Assembly: GCA_963556145.1 (NCBI GenBank)
Contig: OY744472.1
Location: forward strand, 1,178,001 to 1,242,000
Direction: 5' to 3'
Length of the DNA stretch: 64,000 bases
From: Hygrocybe punicea
Lineage: Eukaryota; Basidiomycota; Agaricomycetes; Agaricales; Hygrophoraceae
Shown: positions 21,394 to 33,200 of the stretch, piece by piece
Layout of the letters: each line of letters begins with the position of its first letter
Numbering within the stretch: the stretch's first letter is position 1
Program-made: the position numbers and the translations under genes
The notes under the pieces: model-generated
What the model saw: the letters and a program-made list of their open reading frames with translations, nothing else
The model's database searches: none
Told to the model about the DNA's origin: nothing

Positions 21394-23216
21394 TTACAAA
21401 TATGAGTATGGACCTTTGATGTCAATCAACCATTTATAGAAAACCCCTGCAAAAGTGTCTGCTAATGAGCCAATGGGTGCTCGAACGGATTTCGGACCTG
21501 ACTTCATGTTCGACCAGAGGCTGCATGTGTGATAACGTTCCACCTCGTTCACGAAATAGGACACAGTATCCGTTTTGGAATCCACAATGAGCGATATGTC
21601 CATACGGCAAAAAACACTCATCGATGGTTTTCCACCAACCATATTGGACTCTATCGCATAAAGCCCTTCATAGGTCTTTTGGACAAAGTCGAAGAACTCG
21701 TTTCTGCCTTGCTCTCGAATAGAAATGGCGCCCCTGTCCGGATTGCACGCCACCGTCTTCAATAGAGTCCCCTGCGTTTGAAATATTCTGACAAAGTTAA
21801 GACAATCATACATATGAAATGACAAGTGAAAATGAAGGGCACTCACCTTAACTCATCCAAGGTATAGAAACTTGAGACGATATCCCACTTCCAGGACTTG
21901 CTTTCCTTGTTGTACAGGGTGTGCACTGTATACACGACCTTTCCACCAACTAGAAACACACGCCATTCGCCCATCTTACTCAGTGGTTCGATGTACGTTT
22001 GCCCAAACCAACGTGAACCTGGAACCTCACAGTTATTGCGCATGTATTCCCAATTTCGCTTGGCGTCGCCAGGTAATAGGACGTGATGACCGGTGTCGCT
22101 GTGTGTCCGTTTCAAGACAATATTTGGTGGGAATTGGTCGCCATCATTTAATAATTTTGCTTGAGGGCGTATCGTATGCGTTACATTCAAAGCGACATGA
22201 AGCAAGTTTTGATTTTGTATCCATTTTGAATGGACTGTGTTCATCTGCTTCGGAGGCGGCCAGATGTGTGCCGTTCGACAGAGTTCGTCCATGCCAGTCA
22301 TGAAAATCGACACATTTTCCAGTGTCAATCCGTATTGGTTACCGCTGTCAAGACATCAGTATAATGCAGCGAAAACGGAGCAGAATTAATTAAAGCGATG
22401 TCAATCTTACATGTATGACATTCCCATATCCACACCACCAAATACACAATCTGCCGATGCGAACTTTTGCCACGTATCGCCTTTGTCTTGATGGCGAAGT
22501 ATTGCATGAAGGAACTCAGGCCAAAATATGTATTTGACATTGAAGCGCCGGGCTCCATCCTCATGATGTAGTCGCATTCCGATATAAACCTGTTTGTTGT
22601 GAAATACGTTTCAGTATCAACAATCCACAAATTAAACAATAGACATTACCCATTCTTGAATACATGCTGAATAGTGACTCTTGTATGACTTGATGATATG
22701 GACGTAACCATCAAGATGGGCAATGGTATCGAGTTCGATGTCGGATATGGTCGTGGTGACGAATGCAAGATCGTTAATGGCTGCGGCTTTGCTCGCGATA
22801 CGAGTTGTTGGGTCAAGGATAAAAAGGATTTTGAAAACACGGCCGTCATTGTTGCTTAATGTGGTTATACGGCGTTCATTGTTGCTTACGGTGGTTGGCG
22901 GTTCCGTTTCACAGTCAGATGATGTTTCCATCTCAGAGTCGGATGATAGCCTTTTGCGTGGAAGGAGATCGAGTTCCGCGGCCGTCGCATTGCGGACACC
23001 CTGCGAATTTTCACGTATGTTGCGACCAAGACATACCGACTGCGGACAAATTCCAGACGAAACGCATTTGGGATGTTGGTGTGCGGATCCGACATGTCTT
23101 TGGCAGGAGTTGCCTTCCTTCTTCCACAAAAGACATTTCGTTTTTGGAGAGTCGCATTTTCGACCAGGGCAGATGTGCATGCAAAGTTCATAACCAAGTT
23201 CCTTCTTATATGGCAT
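21394..23216 (-). CDS. gene C: ATP-grasp-like protein, ~550 aa, four exons, intact
   Basis: From ATG at 23214-23216 (MPYKKELGYELCMH) a Cys-rich N-terminus (CPGRKCDSPKTKC, CPQSVC) leads into an acidic/Ser linker. Exon 2 reads IGMRLHHEDGARRFNVKYIF in the frame used here. Exon 3 (about 21848-22345) has VLKRTHSDTGHHVLLP, WFGQTYIEPLSKMGEWRVFL and VVYTVHTLY. Exon 4 has SVFCRMDISLI and YFVNEVERYH. A nucleotide-binding Lys after a beta strand, a later EWRVF strand, then Arg/Asp followed by a paired acidic/Asn NEVE motif is the order seen in ATP-grasp ligases. The fold call is my inference; the substrate is unknown. It lies divergent from gene D with the palindrome array between them. Confidence 0.65.
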
Positions 23217-24222
23217 GTTTGTGGACCTAGGCAGGATTTCGGATGGATGGTATGAGGAACAGACACAGATATCATTAATACATCAATACCTTAATGATTG
23301 ATTACTTTCAGGGTGGTTGATAGCGGGTGGTGACGATTCCACAAACCTTCTAATTATAAGACGTCGGAATTATGTCACCTGACAAGAGTGGCAATGATAA
23401 AACAACGAACACGTGCCAAACACGTTGATCAGCAATGTAATCATTTAAATGTCTTGAAAGAGCAATATCCACCGAACAGATCGGACGTGTTCGGTGTGTT
23501 CGGTGGAGATGTTCGGTGGATGTCAACCAACCATTATGAGGAGATATACTACACCGAACACACCGAACATGTTCGATGTGTTCGGTGTGATATATCCAGT
23601 CACAACCGTTGGTTGACATCCACCGAACATCTCCACCGAACACACCGAACATGTTCGATGTGTTCGGTGTGGTATATCCAGTCACAACCATTGGTTGACA
23701 TCCACCGAACATCTCCACCGAACACACCGAACATGTTCGATGTGTTCGGTGTAGTATATCTAGTCGTACATTGACATCCACCAAACATGTCCGGTGACCG
23801 AACACACCCAACAACATGTTTGTTGTAGTATATCTAGGCCTTCTACATCCATCCAACAAGTCAGACTTGTTGTGCTTTTCCGTCAACGGACCAGTCCGTG
23901 AATATTCATCGAACGAATTAACTCGATTTATTGCCTTACCAACTGAAAAATATTCCATACGCTGCACATGTCGGTTTTCTGCGTGCAATTACTAGCTTTG
24001 GACAACTTCTAAGCTCGAGCCACATCAAAAACATAAATAAATAGATCTGTTGTTTATGCATGCAAAGAAGCCGAACATGAGGTCGAACATGTGGCGATTG
24101 ATCTGGTCACGTGGTCGTGACATCTGTATTCATAGTCTGGAGCGTTGAGTAATAAATCCGCCCTTTTCTTTTGCTCTCAAATCGCCTCACACGTCGACCA
24201 AAAAACTTTTATTTCATCTACC
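23217..24222. promoter_or_regulatory. divergent intergenic region C/D containing the palindrome array
   Basis: This 1-kb spacer must hold the promoters of C and D. 23462-23870 is an array described separately. A further pair of the motif half-sites, CCGAACATG and TCGAACATG, lies at 24070-24091, about 130-150 bp upstream of the gene D start. Confidence 0.5.
23462..23870. repeat. array of GAACA palindromes, ~110-bp period
   Basis: Three related units carry the near-perfect palindrome CACCGAACATGTTCGATGTG set in CACCGAACA...TGTTCGGTG arms. Between palindromes sits a conserved linker with ATATCCAGTCACAACC and GGTTGACATCCACCGAACAT. The first and last units are diverged. Half-sites are spaced as direct and inverted pairs, as in binding sites for a dimeric protein or in subterminal repeats of a transposon. 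Open frames through the array are repeat artefacts. Confidence 0.85.
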
Positions 24223-26146
24223 ATGTCCTTGCCAGTCGTCAAAACCTCGACTCCCGCTGTCAATCCCGCCGCCTTCAAGTACTGGCCTGATGCGCCGCCC
24301 AAAAAGCTGCAGGAGCTACATCGCATCTTCCAAATCCAGTACATGGTCCCGCCCAAGATTCCGGCACCCAACAAGGAATCCGGCACCATTCCCGTATTTT
24401 CTCGTAATCTCTATGTACTGAAGACACACCCCCACGATGCCACCGCCCGAGGTGAGTTATGGCGCGAAATCCCCGAACGATACGAGGAACCGCTCCGTCG
24501 CTTGATTTATCAAATGGATATGTACATCTACGCGACAGCAGCCATCGCATACAACAAGGCACCCAACTACTCGCCGGACTACGTCAAAAATGATAAGGAA
24601 GGGACCGATTCACTTCGGGATTACCTCAAGTATACCGACACCGTCATGGACGAAATTTGGGCAGAAGTCTTGGTGGCGAAACGGGCAAACGAGGTTACCC
24701 GTGACTGGCGAAGCAAGATCTTCGATGATTGGCTCCTGAAAGAATTTTATGTTGGGAAACATTCTCCATCGGCTTTGATTCAACATGGCGCTGTGAACAC
24801 CGAGATCAAGCCCGAGGATCTAGGTAAGTATATATGTATTTATGGCCAAATGAATTCTCACGTCTGGCATCATAGATTGGGCAAAATACGACGAATCCGT
24901 GCCAGCATGGCACAGCGGAACCTTGGCAAATTGGTCATTCGGTGGGCTTCCGGATGCCACAAAGCTCGAGATCATCGGTCATGTTATTGCTTGGTGTAAA
25001 GGACATAGTGTCCTCGTCGATTCTGATGTGGCAGATGATGATGAAGGTGTGATCTAGAATTACATGTGTGATTGTGCTAATGATATAGTACATTTGCAGA
25101 GGAGCCAGTTGCCCAGGGCAAGGGCAAGGGCAAAGCCAAGTCAAAATCGGTCAAAAAACAGAAGGCATCTTCTGCTGGTTTGTACAAATTTTCAACCATA
25201 GTGGTGTATAGATCTATTGAATATTCAGGTGGCGCAGACAATTCGTCCGAGAAGGACAAAAAGAAGCCCAAGCCCAAGCCCAAGTCCAGTAAGTACTTTC
25301 ATTGTCTGTGATTGTCATACATGCAAACCCTTCATCATGACAGAGCGCACAATCAAGTCCAAAGCCGAGGACGACGATGAGGGTGAGTTATTGAATTCCG
25401 AATATCAAAACGATGATCCAACACATTTATTCATGTATAGACGACATAAAGATGGAGGAGGACGTAGCCCCGGTAAAGAAGAAGCGGTCTAAGGCCCAAA
25501 TGCGTACGTTGCTCACCTTGTTATGATTAATGCACTGACATCTCGCAGTCGCTGTTGAAATTGGGTCGTCGCGCACAACCCGGCAATCGGCATCGGAGAA
25601 ATTGACAATGGAGATTAAGCCACCCATCGCCCCCGAGCCGGATGTTGTGGCACCGGAATCCGCGAAGTTGGACATTTTAGGACCAGAGTGGGCGGGGTTG
25701 TTGGATGTTGATAATGATATAACCATGGACAACGATGACGGATCTCCCGAACCTGAAAAGATGTCTCCCAGCGATGGTCACGAGGATGGCGAGATGGCAA
25801 AGAGGAGGAAATTGGATGTTGCTTCGGAGCAAGCGGGCATTATCGTAGAGAAACTCAACCTGGTGAAGCCACCGAAGAAGTCTCCGACTCCGGGTATGTA
25901 TTTCAACATTACATCATAGGCTGTATATATTCCAATTCTGATCTTCTCCATGTCCTAGGATTCCGTCCCAATACGCGTGCATCGTCACGCCACCAGTCAT
26001 CGACCCCTGCAGAGCCCAGCGCTTCATCAATGGATGTGGATTGGAGCAACATCGTTCCACCCGAAATCCTACTCTCCATTACTCCAAGCCAAACGAGGCC
26101 TTCATCTCCCAAGCCATCGACATCCAAACTTGATCCCGGGCCTTAA
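24223..26146 (+). CDS. gene D: orphan protein with Lys-rich nuclear-type linkers, intact
   Basis: I chose ATG 24223 (context CTACCATGT) over the longer frame from a non-ATG at 24145. Exon 1 is 200 residues with FKYWPDAPPKKLQELHRIF and VIPVFSRNLYVLKTH-like stretches. After an intron (GTAAGT...CATAG at about 24873) comes DWAKYDESVPAWHSG and KLEIIGHVIAWCKGHSVLV. Several short exons then encode Lys/Glu-rich linkers (KGKGKAKSKSVKKQK, KDKKKPKPKPKSK) like nuclear localisation signals. The last exons end SKLDPGP at 26146. The whole chain reads without a stop. I recognise the N-terminal block only as an agaricomycete orphan family. It forms the right end of the A-D cluster. Confidence 0.6.
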
Positions 26147-27234
26147 TTTTGGAGGAGTAAGTCCTTCTTTTGTGGAGTATTCATTATATTTGACTAAAAA
26201 AACTGTATCCCAGTCGTTGATTTCTGGAAACTTGGTGACAATCTGTGCCCTCAAATGTCCTCCTCATACATCGCTACTATTAACATTTGTACAGTTTCTA
26301 TATATGTATTTCTTTTTGCTCCGTTAAAAATGGTTTGTGTTACTGTCCTATGACCATAAGAATTGAGCATGATAGTGAGCATAGATACAGCATAAGGCAT
26401 CAATCTTGTTGACTGAAAATCTGTTTGTCTAAAATATATCCTGGTGAATGCATTACTTTCAGTTCAGTTGTACAACCACCTACACACTCAACTTGAGAAG
26501 GACAACCTGAGATGACTCTCATTCGGGCTAATGAAAATTCAAATTGAATATATGTAAGAAACCAGAATCACGAACTTTATGGACCTATTAAATGAGGATA
26601 CAATGATACAAGAGTAACAAAACCCCCTCTTGTAGTGGAAGATATAACTGTCACTCCAAGGGGAGCTATGACTCTTTGGTACCAGAATAATACAGTATAC
26701 TTGTGTGGGAATGATACGTACAGCTCCATAAAAATGACAATGTATTTCTGACAAGGATGAAGAACAATGATAATTTCCATGAATTACCAAGCAATTGTCA
26801 AATATGCACAGTTGTCAAACAGCCTGGTTGTTCAACTTCAATACCTGTTTTGTCTGTTGAGCAAGCCAGAAATAAATATCACTGAGACTCTGAAGATTAA
26901 ATCCACAAAATATCTTAAAAGGGGGTACCATTGTTCTTCTCAGTCGGTTTGATCAATGTCTTGTCAGCCAGACCCCTAATAAGATCGTAAGGCAGCTATT
27001 CATGATACAGATGCATTTTTGGCCTGTATCAAGGCATGTCACAGGAACATAGAATGGAATAAAAAAAGTAAACACAGATTTCTAAAGATTCAGGCACGCC
27101 TTATGGTGTTTTGGGAAAAGCTTACAAATAATATAATGTCATATGATCAATCCCATTGTGTTAATTGTTATTCATGATCCGAACCACTTGACTAGTTAAA
27201 TGGGCGGTGTTTCCTCTTACTGTCACAAATCCTC
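26147..27234. other. AT-rich intergenic region between gene D and the Helitron
   Basis: No gene supported. It should contain the 3' end of gene D and the 5' end and promoter of the Helitron. I searched for a TC-initiated 5' terminus next to an A and found no candidate that stood out. Confidence 0.4.
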
Positions 27235-30200
27235 ATGAATCCCCACAACATCATCCGTGTCTGCATTGCATGTTTGACTTATCTATATTTCCTTGCAAAT
27301 GCAACATTGTTTCCACAACTATGCCAAGACAAACTTATGTATATCTCTCCTGAACCAATTTCATGTCCTGTGATATCGACCTTGACCCAAGAATTGGGTG
27401 TTTTTCAAAGAAAACTCATAGAACATGAGTTGGCCCCAGATCAGGGCGATGCAACAATATTGATGCAAATAAATGCAACACTATATGTAAAGATCATTGG
27501 AATAACAAAAGAAACAAAAGATAACTTGACAGTCGATCCATTATTCGTTTGGACTACATTTAAAAATAGCGCCTTCAAAATGCGAATACGTTCTATTCAA
27601 TATGCCAGAAGATATTTCTTACCTCCTAAATATCTCTTTGCTTTGTATTGTCTTCTCAAACCTATCACTGTCCAATGTCGTTGTAAAATGATCAAAGTAT
27701 TGCTCATGCGATCGCTATTGAGACGACATGATTTCAAAACATATTTATTTCATTGTATTACTAGTTCTCTATCACATGCAACGTTGCTGTGGACCACACT
27801 ATGTTTCATAATACGGCATAGCCGTTCAAACATAATTGTGTTCAATTTGAATTTATTCGGACACTTGTTTAAATCTTTATATATAAATTTCGTTCATAGA
27901 TATGACTACATTGGTGGTGGTAAACGAATACCAACATTCAAGTTTAGCTTTCTTCAATCTTTTATGCTACCGTCTAATAATATCAACCATGATTCTGACA
28001 TATTATTCGAATATGTGGGGCATATTGATGAACAAACAGCCAACACTTTATATGAAGATAGAAAAACATATGCATGTGTTAAAATGCCTTTACATGAACT
28101 TCTGCCAAATTTGACAGTGAAGGATATTGGTGAAATAACAACAATACATGGTATATATTTGACATTACGAAGATTACATGGACAAGATCTATCTGTGGCA
28201 TTAATGAGGCATAATTGTTCAGCTTGTGATACTCATGTTTCTATTTTTCATGTGCATGATATTAAATCACATAAAGACCTGTGTAAACAGTGGTACAGAA
28301 GACAAAAAATGACAGAAACAAATGAGTGCGGCAAAGAAGAAACTCAGGCTCAAATGAAAGAAGAATTGGACAAGTCAGATGAGCAATTATTTCCTCCTCC
28401 TCCTCCATCTATTGAATTGAAGGAAACCATAATCAGCAACTGGTGCAGAGATACATCACCTGAATGTTTCCAAGAAAGTGGGTGTGCTGTATGTGGTCAA
28501 TTGGTTGCATTGAAAAACATGTCTTTATTGTCAAAGACGAAGGTTAATCTGAAAATATTAACTAGAGACAATATGGGAATCACAAGATGTGAACGATATC
28601 ATTGTTCTGATCCAATAGAGGATATCAAAGGTCCAGTGCTAGATGACACATGTAAATGGATATGCAAACCATGTGTGCTCAGTCTGAATAAAGGCCAAAC
28701 TCCCAAATATGCTTTGGCGAATGGACTTTGGATGGGAAGAATTCCTGCACAACTTCAAAATCTAACATTTGCTGAACAACTTTTGATTGCCCGTGTTCGT
28801 CACAACAAATGTATTGTTCGTGTCTCCTCTGGGATGCATAAAATGAAAGCAAATGCCATCATGTTTCAAAACCCAACACCAAAGATATATCAACGGTTGC
28901 CTCCAACAATTAAAGAACTTGATGAAGTGCTAGCGTTTATTTTCACTGGTCCTGCCAGACCAACTCCAGAAGACATGGAGCGAACGCCTTTATTGGTTCG
29001 CCGAAGGCGAGTTTCTGCAGCTTTAGAATGGCTGAAATTGAATCACATGGATTACTATGATTTAGATATCTCCTATGAAAATCTAGCACAATATCCAGAT
29101 CATGGAATTCCTGTTGTGGTTGCATATCGACCAGCAGACACAAATAAGGAACCAGAAGCCACTAGTGCATTTGACAATGAAGTGGAAGATGGTGTGGAAG
29201 ATGGGCCTTGTCCCTTTGTTGTTAGTGGAATAACTGGCGAAAATCTAGATATTACAAGTCCAAAGGCATTAATAGCTAGAGCGACCAAGCACTTGATAGA
29301 TGACCATGGTGGTGTTCTTGCCATAAGCCATGCTAGAAATCCAGAATCGTTCTTTAATAATCCTCAGTTATATCCTATGATGTTTCCCTGCCTATTTCCA
29401 TATGGCTTGGGTGGTATTAGCAGCATAGACAATGATGTTTTAAGCATCAGTGATATGATGCACAAAAGACATCTCCTGATGTACCATGACAAAAGATTTC
29501 AAACCGATCCCTATTTTCCATTGATTGCATTCAATCAAGAACAAATCAAAGACAGTACAACCGGAGGATATTTGTTGACTAATAAACATAATTTCAACGA
29601 TATTGCAAATCGCCTGATGAATATCAATACAGCTGTTTTGGATGACCTCTCTAAAAGATTATCTAGAGGTGATAGAGTCAAACCGGATACATCAGAAGAG
29701 AAAGCATGCTATAAACTCATTTCTGATCTGGATCACGTAGCTGGTCAGGTCAAAGGTTCAATTACTAACAAGAAATACATGCGAAATGAGATTTGGTCTC
29801 TGATATCCTATATTGGTGCTCCGACTTGGTTTATCACTTTTGCACCTGCAGACATCAATCACCCACTATGGTTATATTATGCTGACAACAAAGAAAAGTT
29901 TTATCCTAAACTACGTCTACCCCAGGATTGTTACAAACTAATTGCAAACAATCCAGTTGCTGGAGCCCGCTTTTTTCACTTTACTACTGAAATGTTCATC
30001 AAACATATATTAGGAATAAATGAATCTCATCCTGGCCTGTATGGAAACACATCAGGTTATTATGCAACGGTAGAGGAACAAGGACGTCTTACCTTGCATC
30101 TTCATATGCTGTTGTGGATAAAGGGATGCCTTACACCTCAGGAAATACGTGACAAAATTATGGGTGAAAATTCTGACTTTCAGAAAAGATTAGTGGAATA

Positions 30201-33200
30201 TTTGGAAAGTTTGTGTGTAGGACAATTCATGACAGGTTCTAAAGATGAGGTATCACAGAAAATGGAACAGACAATGTCGAAACCTGAATATCAACCACCA
30301 ACATGTGTCATGCCAGATCCACCATCATATAATTGTTCCATGAATTGTCAATATCACAACAAAAGATCAACATGGTGGCAAAGGTTTCAAGATGTTGTAG
30401 ATGATCTTTTATTGCGATTAAATGTACATAACAGGCATGATGGCAAAAAAAAGCCATACTGTCTTAATTCGAAAGGTGAATGTAAACGACGATTTCCCCG
30501 TGATATCTTTCAACAAACTTTTGTAGAACCTAACACTGGTGCTCTCAACCTCAAGCATGGTGAACCTTGGATGAACACGGTGACACCTGAAGTTACATAT
30601 ATGCTACGATGCAATTCTGATGTGACCAGCTTATTATCAGGTACTGCTATAAAGGCCATAGTTGCATACATAACAGATTATATTACAAAATTCTCCTTGA
30701 AGACCTATAGCATTTTTGAAGTGATAAAAAGTATTTTTGATAAGAATTCCGAAATGATTGGTGGCGACCTAAAAAGAAAAGACAAAGTCAGAAAGCTGTT
30801 TACACAAATAGTCAATTCACTCACCTCCAAAATGGAAATTGGTGCTCCAATGGCTTCATTATATGTCCTTGGAAATCCTGATCACTACACCAGTCATAAA
30901 TTCGTGCCATTCTTTTGGAGATCTTATGTTAAAGAGGTTATCAGTGCATGGTCTGATGAAGAAATTCCTAATATATGTGAAGACCAAAATAATGCACAAA
31001 AGGTTGTTATTGGTAAGAATAATGGCGCATACATTGGACTTTCCAAAGTAAATAATTATATGTTCAGACCCGCCTTGTATGATAATGTATCACTGTATGA
31101 CTGGATACGTCTTGCCACTATGGAACCAAAGAAAAGACGCACCAAAACAAAGACCAAAAGGGCCAGAAAAGAACCAGTGCAAAACCAAATTTTTGACAAT
31201 CTAGGCTGTGATGATTTGTCTGACTCTTGCACTGAACCTACTAATGTTGACTATTCCAGTGATGACAACTTGTCTGATGTCGTTGATAATGATATACTCA
31301 TGGAGATAGATGAAATTCCAAAACCTGATAGTTTGAATAGACATGCAGGCACAGAAATAGCTGATAAAACAAATGAAGTTGATCTTAATAAATTGACAAA
31401 ATTTGAAAATGATTATACTTTACATTCCAATCATCCAAAATATCTTACCCACCATGCCAAAATGAAAGGGAATGATCCTTTCATAGTTCCTAATTTTATT
31501 CCGAACACTTTGCCAAGGGCTGACTGTGGTGATCGAGAATATTATTGTTGTACAATGTTAACGTTTTTCAAGCCATGGAGAAGTGGCAAAGAACTCAAAA
31601 GTAAATTACAAACATGGGATAATGCTTTTATAGACCACGAGTTTTCTAAAAAAGAACTAGAGATCATGAAATACTTTGGTCTGCGGTATGAATGTTTGGA
31701 TGCAAGAGATGATTTCTCTGCTAAACGTCAGAAGAATAATACTGCAAATATAAGGTATTCATGGGCGACCTCAAACGGTCTTGATGAACTGGATGACATG
31801 CACAATGCTGAATTTGCATTTAATGGCGACGACTTCAACAACAATATTGATGAAGACAATAACGACACGGAAATACTCCTGAAACTTGGTCAAAAAGGAC
31901 AAAAAAGGAAAGATCAAATGCTGATAACTGAAAGAACTTTGAAAAGGTCAGGGTGGCTCGATGATTGTATTGATGGTACCCCAGATATAGGACCGTTGAT
32001 ACCTATAGAACCACCTGTAGTACAATCAGCAAAATTGTGGAGAACTGCAGTCCTTGCAAAGAAAAAGGAAATCATCGATGACAGAAATAAAAATTTACCA
32101 ACAAACACAGCAACCATAAATAAATTGGGAAATTTTCAATATAATGATGTCAAGATAGTGGATGCAGCATACATCAACCATATGTTTATTCCTGCAAACA
32201 GAGCTGATCGTCATCTTATTGATGTAACTATCAATGATTACAAGTTGAACACTGACCAAAAGAGAGCATTTCATATCATTGCAAATCACTCTACCTTGAT
32301 TAACGGTTCTGATAAGCTACGCATGTATCTTGGTGGGATGGCAGGCACAGGGAAATCACAAGTCATCAAAGCATTGACTAGTTTTTTTGGTAAACACAAC
32401 GAAAATCATCGATTTGTGGTTCTTGCACCAACCGGTGGTGCTGCTGCCCTTGTAAATGGATCCACATATCACTCCATTCTTGGAATTAATCAGGGAGGAT
32501 CATCTCGTTCCCTTGCACAAGTACGTGCCAATCTTGATGGTGTGGATTACATTTTCATTGATGAGGTGTCAATGTTATCTTGCAGAGATATGTATAAAAT
32601 CAGTGCTCAGTGTGCAAAAGCACGTGGTGTTTATGATGAACCCTTTGGTGGCATTAATATGATATTTGCAGGAGATTTTGGCCAACTTCCACCAGCTATG
32701 AGTGGTGCTCCTTTATACTCTGGAACCGTTGGTGTCCAAATCAATTCCAGTCAAACTATAGCAAATCAGGAAGCAGCTATAGGCAAAGCTCTTTGGCATC
32801 AAATAACAACAGTTGTTATATTACGTGAAAATATGAGACAAACCAATCAGTCAGAAGAAGATGTCCAACTGAGGCTTGCTTTGGAAAACATGAGATACAA
32901 AGCATGTACTCCCAAAGATATTGCATTTCTTCGTACTCGTGTTGCAGGAAAAGGTCCAAATGATCCAAAATTAGCCCAAAAGAAATTCAGGAATGTGTCA
33001 GTTATAACTGCATTGAATGCACAAAAAGACAAAATCAATGAACTTGGTATTCAACGTTTTGCTGCTGAAAATAGGAGACCATTAACATCATTCTATTCCA
33101 TAGACAGATGGAATGATCCTACTAGTTCCAATAGCAAAAGAAAATCTCATCACATGTCAACAATTTTGGATCCTATTCGACACACAAAGATATTGGAACC

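Noticed and set aside
23462..23870. CRISPR-like array
   Set aside because: Repeat units are themselves palindromic and the linkers are conserved rather than unique; the genome is eukaryotic.
23350..23988. 212-aa minus-strand and 128-aa plus-strand frames with HTEHVRCVRC-type repeats
   Set aside because: Translations of the palindrome array in both directions.
26160..27234. A defined 5' end of the Helitron
   Set aside because: Several TC dinucleotides after A exist, but none could be preferred without other copies to compare.
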